From Colletotrichum lupini (Eukaryota > Ascomycota > Sordariomycetes > Glomerellales > Glomerellaceae): 64,000 nt of DNA. Where the stretch lies: contig NC_064681.1 in assembly GCF_023278565.1 (NCBI RefSeq), positions 744,001 through 808,000 of the forward strand. Direction: 5' to 3'. Under the pieces are notes generated by a model. The model saw nothing but the letters and a program-made list of their open reading frames with translations, was not told where the DNA came from and did not search any database. The stretch's first letter is position 1; every line of letters begins with the position of its first letter. The position numbers were made by a program, and so were the translations under genes. This document shows positions 11,367 to 21,449 of this stretch, one piece after another.

Positions 11367-13107
11367 CACCGAGAATATCTTCCTATCCGTACGAAGCAGG
11401 AAGTAATGGTTCAGTGACGAGGCTCTTACAAGGACAGAGATCTCATGTGACATTTCATTAGTTCGGTGTCATATTCTAATCCCACTAGACGGCACCACGG
11501 GCTCAGAGCATACTTTGCCCTCCAAACCGGTACCCTGAGCTTCGAGCATAGATTGGAGGGATGAGCTGACCTCACCCATTTGGACCTGATGGGATCACTC
11601 GTGTGTAAAAGACAAGGGAGGTAAAAATAGTAGAGACCGAAAAACTCCATATCCACTTTGGGGGGACATTCTTTATGTGCCACGAAATGGAATCTCAAGC
11701 TGAAGCTGGGCAGGTGACCCCCCTTGGTGTTCAATCTTCTACTTGATCTCTTGAAATACCGCCGCCTTTCATCAAGTCCTCCTCTAGCTTGATAAGGGCC
11801 ATTTCACCTTGGTCCCTTTATCTTTTCCCAAAACAGGCCCTGTTCTAGCCACTGGGGTTCCTGATCCCGTTGGCATGAGGCAAACTATGGCTGAAGACAC
11901 AGCTGACGCAGTGCTTTGCGGACGTTGGGACACTCATCTGGCTGCTCCAGCTAGGAAACCCACATTTGGCCTCGCATCTTGCTAATCAGCAAAGGCGCAT
12001 AAGAAGCGGTTGGTGCGAGCACCCCAGTCAAGAGACGGCAGGGAATTTCTTGGCGTCACGGAAGTTCCGGTCTCTCCTTAGTGATCTCGGAGGTAGTGGT
12101 TCTAGATCTTACTGCCGGGTATAGACACACTAGCATAAGACGTGAGCACGAGCTAGATGAAGAGCGTAATGGGGGTTTGGTCCTTTCTTACTTTCCTTTG
12201 ATGTCTCTTAAGGTGGGTGTAAAGACATGTGATCTGGGTGGTACCAACATGCATGCTCTCAGCCTAGGCGTTCAGGAAGTCGCAGGTCGATGAGCATTAT
12301 CACGAGCCTACTTGGCACCCTGACTGTCTTTATACCAACCGCGCCCCCCTCCCACCTGGCTTCATGGCCCTTTAGCGAATTTCTGCCAAAGACCAACTGC
12401 CTGATTGTGTCCGTACTCCTGACTTAAAGGAGGAAAGACATCCAAGGCCAAACAGAACCGAACGAGGTACTGGGTTCGTCGACCCTTTCTAGATACACAG
12501 ACAGGATCTTGTTACTCCTTGGGTTCTTCCGACTGAATGAATGGTGTGATTGAGGTTAGAGGCTCGTTGGCAGATTTCCGCCAGGCACGCTCACTCGTAT
12601 GGCCATGGGATAGGGCCATCGAGCAAACGAATTCAGAAATTCTAGGTTTGTTACAATACACGCCTCAAAGAGTCAGGTCAGACAGGTTCTACAGAGATGT
12701 ATCCGATACTGTAGCCTAGGACTTTTGCTTCAGAGGATGCGTGGAACTAGACCCGTCCACAAGCTTAGTCATGCGAGGTTCGACCCCAAGGGTCAGGGCA
12801 GGATGCCATTTACTTGTTAGCTAGCGCTAGAAGTCATGAGGCAGTCACGACACTCTACGAAATCATTTGGTGCATCTGCAGTGATCTGGCGCGAGGCATG
12901 ACAATCCATCTTATTGTAATTTACGGAGTAAAGATGTTGAGGGATGCCTCGGGCTCCAAAATTGATGACTAAGCATATGAGATTGAGGATCGCGATATCA
13001 AAACACCAGAAAGCATCACCAAGGCACTTAGAAACCATCATCAAAACAATCACTCCAAATGGCAAAAGAGTTCACCCCCCCGGTGCCGATTTGGGGGCTA
13101 CATCTCT

Positions 13108-13205
13108 TGGTGCTCATGCTGGGACTCGAACTCGATCGCTAAGCCTGTCGTCGAGTAGGCTGGTTGGCGTGAATAATTGGTGACCATTAACCATTCCACC
13201 ACCCA
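13108..13205 (-). pseudogene. tRNA-like relic or SINE head
   Basis: Read on the minus strand, this has an A-box-like TGGTTAATGGTCA and, roughly 60 bases on, a B-box-like GAGTTCGAGTCCC, ending in GAGCACC. The 5' end, GGTGGTG, pairs only partly with that 3' end, and the T-stem bases do not pair well. It is therefore not a functional tRNA by eye. It could be a decayed tRNA gene or the Pol III promoter head of a SINE. Confidence 0.3.
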
Positions 13206-14061
13206 CGCCACAGTTTGACCTGACCCCCGACCTAGGGGGCGCCTGCTGTGCTGGTGACAGGATTGGAGTTGAAGGGGCCTATATGGGGTGGCAGCCTTGT
13301 CACCTGGCCATCAAGGTGCTTTTTTCCTGACCTGAGCTGGAGAGGCCGCGCATCTTCTTCATACCATCGCACGCAGCGGATGGATACAATGAAAATGTGA
13401 AGGTGTGAAAATCAAAAATTGCCACAGCGATGGCCCCGAAGGACAATCGAGAGAGGTCTACTCCGCGATGTGCAATGCAGGCATCCCTCTCTGCGGTCCG
13501 GATTTCTTGATCCCCAGACCGCCCATGAAGGTAAGTATGAAGAAGAGAAGAAGGGTCAACCAGCAAAGGGGAGGAGGAGGTCGGCCTTATATAGGCATTC
13601 ACATGGGGACCTTGCGGGCTGAGGCCACCATTTCGCTTCCGTGCAAGGGTGGAGCTTTGGGGATAGGCCAATGAAAGAGCACAGACGAAGGAGCTGCCGT
13701 AGCGGAGATGAGTCCGGATCAATTCCGGAGCTTTCCAGCAACCGAGCACTCAATGCACGCTTCAGCATTTTGCTTAGGTGGGTGGAACATGGGGTGCAAT
13801 GAGCTTCTCATTGATTCTCTCATTATTGATGCCGCATGGCTGAGAAGAGATAGGCTCCGTGGTCAGAAACTACCTCAGTGTTTTGTTCGGAAAAGACAAA
13901 GCATTTTCGATCTTCAGGATGATGGGCGATGCATGAGATGGGACATGATGAAGGTGCTTCATCCCTTACATTTTCTTCTATGTCCCAACTTCATAGAGGC
14001 ACAAAAGATTCCATCCTATGCCTGCAAATAGGCCCTTCATCTGATATCGGGTACCTCTCAT

Positions 14062-15907
14062 TCAGCCTTTCAAACCCCGGGGTGTCAGATGGACGTCCAA
14101 GCCGCCCTTCTCCCATAGAATGTAGACCTTTGTCTCAGCGTACCAGTTCGCTGACTCCGCTGCTGAGCGGATATCGAAGTTCCAGATCAGTCTCGCGAGA
14201 ATCAACCTCATCTCGGCATAGGCAAGACTAGATGATTACCTGTCAGCGGGGATCCCCAACGGTGCCGACTCCATCGTCTGAGCCATGGAGAACGTCTTGA
14301 GGGCTGCTCACTTCTTCCCAATGCAGTTGCGAGGACCGATGGAAAACGGTTGCAGAGCCTGCTTGGCATCATTTTCAAACCGCGGGTCCCCCAAGAATCG
14401 CTCCGGGATGAACTCCTCCGGCATTGCGAAGTGGTCGGGGTTATGGTAGACTGACCAATGCCAGGTATCCACTACAGTCTAGAACGCACGATTCTCGAAG
14501 TCAGCGCGCACATAGCCCCCCATAACACCATGAATAAGACACCGCGGGGAAGTAACTGACACCTTGCGGAATAAATTCGCCGAGAATCGTATCGCCCCCT
14601 TCGCCAATGGCTCGCGGGCTGGGACCAGGTACCGGCGGGAACATCCGCAAGCTCTCGTCCAAGACGGCCAGGAGGTACGGCAGGTTTTGCACGCTGAGCA
14701 TATCGATCTCATCCTCCGTCGTGAATGCCGATCGGACCTCGTCGTTGAGCTTGGCTAACACGTGTGGGTTGGTTGCGAGGAAGTACGTTGTCGCAGTCAG
14801 CAGCGTGGCTGTCGTTTCCGACCCGGCGACGATGAGGACCATGGCGTTGGAGGTCATCTCTTCGAACGACATGGCCTGGATTGATATGTTGGCAACCGGC
14901 TAACGGTACCTGGCAGAAGATCGACCTCTTCTGGGATATTCTGACTAAAGTGGCGGCACTCACCTGTCCTGCTGATTCTGACTTCCTGACCATTGCATCC
15001 ACGAAATCAGGCCGGCTCTTCCCAAGCTCCAGCCTCTTCCGCAACTTCTCCCTCGACAGCTCCCGGTTCTGAGCATACTTACCCATTAGCTCCCTAGGAA
15101 GCGTCAACATGAGAAGCGGCTTCAGCCACGGCAGACGCCGGAAACTCGTCAACATGGCCATGTTCTTGATACTCTTAAATATGAGGTCGACCCAAGGGTG
15201 ATACGTGCTATCCTCAAGACACCCAAAGGGTTCTCCAAACGCCAAGTCGCCAATAACGTCAAACGTGGTAAAGTTGAACCACTTCTCCACATCCACCGTC
15301 TGCTCGCCACCCCGCGATGCCTCCCGCAGCTTCTCAAAGAGGGTATCGACGTACCCCTTGATAATTGGCTGCTGCGCGAGCATAGACTGCGCCGAGAACC
15401 CGTGCGCCAGCGCCCTGCGGAAGCGGCTGTGGTCCCCGCGGTCGGCGCCGATGATGTTGTCGCGGTTCGGCAGGGCGTTGACGGGGTCTTTGCCGTTCTC
15501 GCCGGTGAAGCTCTTGCGGTGGCCTCGGATCTCTGCCATGCCGTCCGGGTGGTTGACGGAGAGGTGGTTGGGGCCTACCCGGACGATGGGGCCGTACTTT
15601 TGATGGAGTTGGAGGATCGTGAGGTGACAGGTGCCGGCGATGAATTCGCGGACGTAGGGGATGGAGGAGATTGACCATGATTTTGGGCCGGGGAATTTGC
15701 GCAGGGGGTTGAGGTAGAGCTGGTAGATGGCGTATCCTATGAAGTATGCGAGGAGCTGTGTGAGGGGTGAGTGTTCGGTCCGCCTGAATGTGCTTATGGG
15801 GATTCATAACAGGATAGAAAGGTTTGGCTTACAGTACAGAGCACCGCGATTGGCATAATCAGCATCAAAGACCACCGGGCCTCGTCGAGGCTGAAGGATT
15901 GCAACAT
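14062..15907 (-). CDS. Cytochrome P450 monooxygenase (CYP65 / isotrichodermin C-15 hydroxylase-like)
   Basis: Five exons are read on the minus strand: 15907-15833, 15755-14964, 14875-14561, 14478-14312 and 14227-14062. They give 504 residues, a normal microsomal P450 length. Residues about 13-36 form an N-terminal membrane anchor, followed by the hinge KFPGP (45-49). A C-helix region ([13 protein letters not shown]) follows. The I-helix oxygen-binding motif is AGSETT (306-311). The ExxR pair is Glu363/Arg366 in DESLRMFPP, and PERF lies at 419-422. The haem loop is [12 protein letters not shown] with Cys446 as iron ligand. All catalytic landmarks are intact, so the enzyme should be active in the ER with a separate P450 reductase. 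Substrate is unknown. Overall wording resembles the large CYP65-type group that hydroxylates terpenoid or polyketide compounds. Intron 3 uses donor GTCAGT. No synthase, transporter or regulator gene flanks it. Confidence 0.9.
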
Positions 15908-18446
15908 ATCGTTTCCTTGATCTGAAGAGGGGCTTGGGTGTCAGTAGTTGATGTCCAGTAGCGTCCCGAGATCGATCAAGCAGGCTCTTTATAAAAAAGA
16001 ACCCTTTACTCTTTTGCGCTTCCATTCAAATGTGATATCACTACACACACCCTTTTCACGTCTCCTCGAAGCCGTTTCATCGGCTTTCACTCGCCCGCAT
16101 CCCTGATTCCGTCCCAATTACCAAGCGAACCCCTCTTATTCGTCACAGAACACACAAGGTCCTTAGCTCCATGTAACCGTAAACCCGCTGCACTGATTCA
16201 AGATCTCCCAAATTTCAAACTCGATAACGTTGATCGCCCGGCCGTGATTCTCCTCCCCCTGACTTTGACCAAAATTGCGGTGCCCGAACTCCGCCAGCTC
16301 CATGCAGGAGCGGACTACTCCGTTGCGGAACGTGCTTTCGGGCGGCCGTTCTGTGAGCTCCGGGGCCGAAAAGATTGGCCCGTCTTCTCATTGACGACGT
16401 TCGTCTCTTCTTCGGTCCCATTCATGTCAGAAAACTACACAAGTGGTCACTTGTGATTGGGTTGGTCTCCAAAAGAAGCCTCGAATTCAATCGTCTTGCG
16501 TATCTCGTATCCCGGTAAACCTTGAAGACACTTTCGGGTTGTTGGGGCGTAGAGCGACACATCATTGAATTAACTCAGCATCTTTCGAAGCTTTGTACTC
16601 AGCGTTAGGGCGATTCCAGTCCCTATTCCGATATCGTCTCAGGCATATTGCGAGGGTGAATGAGCGTTCCATCCACTGCCTCGTATTCTGGGCTCACACA
16701 TAGGCTTCATGAACACGACTCAGACTGAGTTGTAGGCTGTTAATGAGGTTTTGGTATAATACTTGTGTGAACATGACAGAATTCGCTGTGAAAAGATGTC
16801 GCTGCCGTTTTGTAAACGACGAAGGTTTCGCCAGGTAAAAGGCTTATACCAACATAAGTGTGTCCGGATGTGTGCTGGTGATGCGTGCCAAACCAGGATT
16901 AATTAGACTGGATGAACTTTACTCGTCCTGGCTCGACGAAATCCAACAATCACACCAACTAGCTTGGATTCCTGGCCCGCTGAGCGTGGAAGAGATTAAT
17001 CAATCATTTCTGCGCATGTCAAGATAAAAAGGAATTAGATATTCGTTTTTTGGCAAAAGGAAAGGACCGACCGCGGTTCGAACGCGGGGCCTAGAGATAA
17101 CTGCGTGGAACTGCAATCTCTCGCTCTACCACTGAGCTATCGATCCTACTCAGATGATGACCAAAAATGGGACTCCGCGCGTATAACAACCCAGCAGTCT
17201 CCGCTGCTCTTACATCTCGTTCGGAGCCTCCATTCAGGTCACAGCTTTCCTCTTGAGAGGCATCCCTAGTTTGATCAATTTGTTGGCCTTGGAAGGCGCC
17301 ATATGAGCCGAGTACTTCAGATGATCTCTAGTTGAAGGTGCTCTGCCATCGATGTTGTGCAAAGTCCACCTCATGATGCCACATGAAGATGGAGAGGCGA
17401 GGAATATGTGTTAATCTGGACTTGTGCTTTCATCCAAACAACAGTGGTGATTGTCGAAGTTGATGTTGATCTTATTTGAGGTGATAATGGGGCACTGTGT
17501 CTCATCCCTTCTTTTTTTGGTGCCCAATTTTGACTTTGCAATTTGACCTTCAGCGCCCAAGAGATTATCATAGTTTACCTATAGCAAGAACTGAGCACTT
17601 GTGACTACAGTAGTGAGAGCAGGTATATTCTGACAAGCTCTTGGCGACTTTGATGGTTGAAGCAACGAAGCTTACACTATCCGTACGGCATACGCACAAG
17701 GCCTCGCCAGTCTATCAGTGACTCACTACTCATTGTGTGGATGCCCCCATTAAAGAAAGCCAGAGCGAGGTAAATGAAGCTGGCGAAGCACGCTATCAAT
17801 CTCACAGTCTCTCGTCCAGACTCCATGCTCTATGATACTCCAAATCTAACTATTAGGTAAACAACGACCACAAGAGTCACAAACACAAACGGGGAAATAC
17901 GAATGCACCTCCAAAGCGGGGTCATAGCAGCTTGCGTTTCCCCAATCTCTCCCAGGGAACCCTGAACATCTACAACTGAGCCAGCCGGGTAGCGGCGGCC
18001 TCCGGTAGATGTTAGCGTTGCAGCGCACCCCTGGCACTGGTGCATTCCGCCTGCGACAGGTGCAGCTCTCCCCCGAATCTGGACCACCCGACCACACGGG
18101 GCCCTGCACCTTAGACTCCTCAGTTGGGGAAAAGTGGACCCGACGAGCTCCATGGGGCGGTGGAATTCAACATCACTTCGTTACGCACCACGGAGGCTCT
18201 GACTACATTCCTTCTTACAACCTTTCTCCTTCTGCTCATCGATACTGCTTCAACCTTCTTCCTCATACACAACTTGTAAAGCTTCACTTCGTCATTGGGA
18301 GTCGCGTAATCTCATAGATTTGATACCAGACAGGAAGATAGCGACACGAATCGGGTACCCCTCCAAGAGCCGTTACCCCTCCCCACCCCGCCATCTTCAA
18401 CCTCACTCTCACTCAACCCTGACCTCGAATCCGAAGGTAGCCCATC
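15908..18446. other. Intergenic region between P450 and ISN1, holding one tRNA
   Basis: Apart from tRNA-Cys at 17064-17146, no gene is supported. A 107-codon minus-strand frame at 17830-18153 ends in a hydrophobic stretch but has no family resemblance or splice support. The region carries the upstream sides of both the P450 gene (minus) and ISN1 (plus). Confidence 0.55.
17064..17146 (-). tRNA. tRNA-Cys (anticodon GCA) with a 12-nt intron
   Basis: On the minus strand the acceptor GGATCGA pairs with TCGGTCC (one T-G wobble). The D-arm is GCTC..GAGC. The anticodon stem AGAGA/TCTCT encloses TTGCAG, then a 12-base intron, then A. The T-arm is CCGCG TTCGAAC CGCGG. The anticodon is GCA (cysteine). 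The intron lies one base 3' of the anticodon, the canonical place for nuclear tRNA introns. The mature tRNA would be 71 nt before CCA addition. Confidence 0.93.
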
Positions 18447-20227
18447 ATGACGACAAGATACAGAGTAGAGTGTAAGCAAATCAAAATGCCAACTCTCCAT
18501 TGAGATAACCTCACCAACTAACGCTTGTACAGATGCTCTCAAGACCCACAGACGAGACCAGTTCATAGGTACGGCAGCATCCGCCAAGCTCATCGAGTCT
18601 CGTGACAAGTGTCTAGAGACTCACCTCGAAGCTGCGCCATAACGGCTCTCTTAGTCAAGTGACAGCTGGAGGAGAGAAGATCGTCAAGAATCTAGCCAGC
18701 AGCGAAGTCGCTGTCCCATTGTCTCCCCAGCTTATCATCGTCAGCCACCTTACGATCACCGCAATGTCCAATGCCTCACGATCAAGCTGTCTCTTAGCCG
18801 GCAACTAGCTAACCCTCACCTCCAGAATGGATTAAAGGTCTCCTGGCAGTCCCCTTTGTCCTCTACTCCCAGCCCACCGGCGTCTTCGACACGAGAGCGA
18901 CGAGCATAGCCCGCATGGCAGAGGAATCCCACCGCCGCTACGCCGAAATCTTTCGCGACGTCGAGCACATGATAGACGACCACAGTAAGCTTCCTCCAGT
19001 CTCATCTCGCTGACTTTAGCTCATTCACTTCTCTCCCCTTTGAACCGAGTTGTCAAAGTTAACACACCCACAGTAACCCGTCAAGACGAAGACCTCCCCT
19101 CAAAACTGAAAATGCTCGTCCCCTCAGCAGGGCCCTTCTTCACCCGCCTCCCCCTCGAAGCAGCCTTCACCCTCATGGACGCAAAACGCCTCATCTCCTC
19201 CCGCCGCTACGTCTCCCCCTCCTTCAACGACGTCCGCCTCATCCTCAACGCCGCCCAAATCCTCGCCGTCACCAGTCCCAGCCCCAGTCCAAACCCATCC
19301 ACCACCACCACCGTCACCTCTCTCCAACTCGCAACCTTTGACGGAGACGTAACCCTCTACGACGACGGCGAATCCCTCCTTCCCACCTCCCCCCTCATTC
19401 CCCGCCTCCTCTCCCTCCTCCGCCGCGACATCAAAATCGGCATCGTCACAGCAGCAGGCTACACAACAGCAGACCGCTACTACGACCGCCTCCACGGCCT
19501 CCTCGACGCCATCGCCGCCGCGCCCGACCTATCCCCGATCCAAAAGGCCTCCATCGTCATCATGGGCGGCGAAGCAAACTACCTCTTCGAATACGACCCG
19601 TCCTCTCCGCACCTCCTGGCCCCCGTCCCGCAGGAGCAGTGGCTCACGCCCGAGATGGCATCCTGGTCCGACGCCGACATCTCCGCGCTCCTCGACGTCG
19701 CCGAGGGCGCCCTGCTCGAGTGCATCCGCACCCTCAACCTCCCCGCCACCCTCCTCCGCAAAGACCGCGCCGTCGGCATCGTGGCAACCGACCCGGCCGT
19801 CCGCATCCCGCGCGAGTCCCTCGAGGAAACCGTCCTCGTCGTCCAGAAAATCCTCGAGCTCTCCGCGCTGGGATCACCCGCCCAAGCAGCCGGCCACAGC
19901 ACAATCGCGCCCTCTGCCCCTGCCTCTTCCACTGAACCGACTGCTGTTCGCCGCCGCGTCCCCTTCTGCGCCTTCAACGGCGGCCGCGACGTCTTCGTCG
20001 ACATTGGCGACAAGTCGTGGGGCGTGACCGTCTGCCAGCGCTGGTTCGCCGCCAAGGCGGGACACCCAGAGACCCCCATCGCCGGCGAGAAGACGCTGCA
20101 CATTGGCGACCAGTTCCTCAGCGCCGGCAGCAACGACTTCAAGGCCCGGAGCGTGGGTACCACTGCGTGGATCGCGAGTCCCGGGGAGACGGGCGAGCTT
20201 TTGGATGATTTGATCGCGAGGATTTGA
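18447..20227 (+). CDS. ISN1: IMP-specific 5'-nucleotidase Isn1
   Basis: Four exons (18447-18471, 18533-18568, 18826-18984, 19074-20227) give 457 residues. The first two exons are only 25 and 36 bases. The protein starts MTTRYRVEYALKTHRRDQFI and continues EWIKGLLAVPFVLYSQ, the conserved Isn1 opening. RLPLEAAFTLMD follows near residues 98-109. The HAD-like motif I is FDGDVTLYDDG (162-172), where Asp163 and Asp165 are the expected nucleophile and acid. Later come FNGGRDVFVDIGDKSWGV and HIGDQFLSAGSNDFKAR (416-432), the Mg-binding HAD motif IV region. The enzyme hydrolyses IMP to inosine and phosphate in the cytosol, controlling purine nucleotide release. An insertion rich in Pro/Ala/Ser before the C-terminal catalytic part is lineage-type variation. 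A 257-base second intron is long compared with the others. A plus-strand GA repeat begins 37 bases after the stop. Confidence 0.93.
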
Positions 20228-21449
20228 AGACAAAAAGAGCGAGACACGGAAAGAAAGAAGAAAGAGAGAGAGAGAGAGAGAGAGAGTAACAGAGGAGGCA
20301 TGGTAATGATTTACCTCGGACAACGTTCTCCTCCCTCCCTTCTCTGGCTGCGTGACACCAGCCACCGATAACCCGATCCCCCACGAGACCTTGAGGCCAT
20401 GCAAACGACGTCGAAAGAATAGCTTTGCCAGTCTCGAAGTAGTATTCGTCAAGGACAGGGAAAGGGCCAGAAGGGAGAGAGGACACGGGACTGCCGACGT
20501 AGAAGACGACCAGACGAGTTTCAGTAGCAGGTTCATCAGCAAGGCGTAACTCCGAAAGGGGAATTGCTGGCCTGCAGCTATAGAGAACGGGGGAAGGGAA
20601 AGGGATAAGAGGGGGGGAACATGCATATTACGAGCTATATCAATATCAATTTTAATACCAATGTTTTGACATTGAAGATTGAATCAGTTGGCTTCTTACA
20701 CGCGAACTCACTCCCTGTGACGATTTGATCACACCAGCTTGCAATCACAGGCATGAGAATGTGAACAATGTATGCGTTGACAAATAACGGTCAATGACCG
20801 TGGTAGCAATGTTTATTCTTGTTCGGCTATGCCTATACATCGCTTCTTGCAACCAACCTCCAGACATCACGCACCGGCCGTCTATCTAGTTGTTGCATTG
20901 CCAATGTGCTGATGGATCAGCCTAGGAACAAAGTTTCATATGCCTCCCTTCCACGACGTCTGTCGCGTCGATTCGTCCTTGCTACCACTTCTTCCCCTAC
21001 CTAGGCGTCTGCGCCTCCATTGACACCGTATCCATTGGGAAAAAAAAAAAACCAAGCCAATTCGTGAGAAGGAATTCCAATCCTCCGGGGGGTATTGTGC
21101 ATTTTTGTGTAAACACCGTGAAATCCGTGCCATGAGAAAAATCGAGTGATGCTGCTCCGTGGAGCACTGAGGGAACCCTTCCAGTCATCCTGTCTATCGC
21201 CGGGGAATTGAAAAGCAAGCCGCCCACCGTGTGGGAATATACATAGGAAAAGAGGTGAAAGGGGCTGGTCTATTGTGAAAAGCCAAAGCCAAGTGAGTGT
21301 AGAAGGTCCACAACTTTGTACAGAGAGGCGGATCGTATGTGCTGAATGGGATCGGAAATTATGAAAAATCTATGCGCGGGTTTCGGCTGTAGTGATGAGG
21401 AGAACTGGCTCCTGCGAAAAAGAGCAGTGTTGACTTGGTTCTGCGACGT
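20228..21449. other. 3' region between convergent ISN1 and the coiled-coil gene
   Basis: The two flanking genes converge here, so the 1.2 kb should hold both 3' ends. No coding sequence is supported. A GA microsatellite (20264-20286) lies just after ISN1, and an A-run sits near 21041. Confidence 0.6.
20264..20286 (+). repeat. AG dinucleotide microsatellite in the ISN1 3' flank
   Basis: About 11 uninterrupted AG units shortly after the stop codon, continuing a purine-rich strand (AAAGAAAGAAGAAAG). Probably part of the transcript 3' UTR. Confidence 0.9.

Larger units (their letters stand above)
9718..14061. other. Repeat-bearing intergenic region, no intact gene
   Basis: About 4.3 kb between the convergent ends of RGD1 and the P450 gene. 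To about 10,450 it looks like ordinary 3' flank. From there to about 13,300 the DNA is more A/T-rich and frames are short. This part holds a GA microsatellite, an LTR-like block near 11.1-11.4 kb and a tRNA-like relic near 13.1-13.2 kb. None of the frames shows a recognisable transposase, integrase or reverse transcriptase motif. The appearance fits old, decayed repeats (inference). Confidence 0.5.

Noticed and set aside
15334..15807. 157-codon minus frame rich in His/Pro/Arg within the P450
   Set aside because: Out-of-frame shadow of P450 exon 2, whose correct frame shows all P450 landmarks.
17830..18153. 107-codon minus frame with a hydrophobic C-terminus between the tRNA and ISN1
   Set aside because: No family resemblance, poor composition, and it lies in the ISN1 upstream region. 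It could be a tail-anchored protein but nothing supports that.
19579..20626. Long minus frames opposite ISN1 (240 and 250 codons)
   Set aside because: Mirror frames of a GC3-rich gene. The plus frame encodes Isn1 with all motifs.
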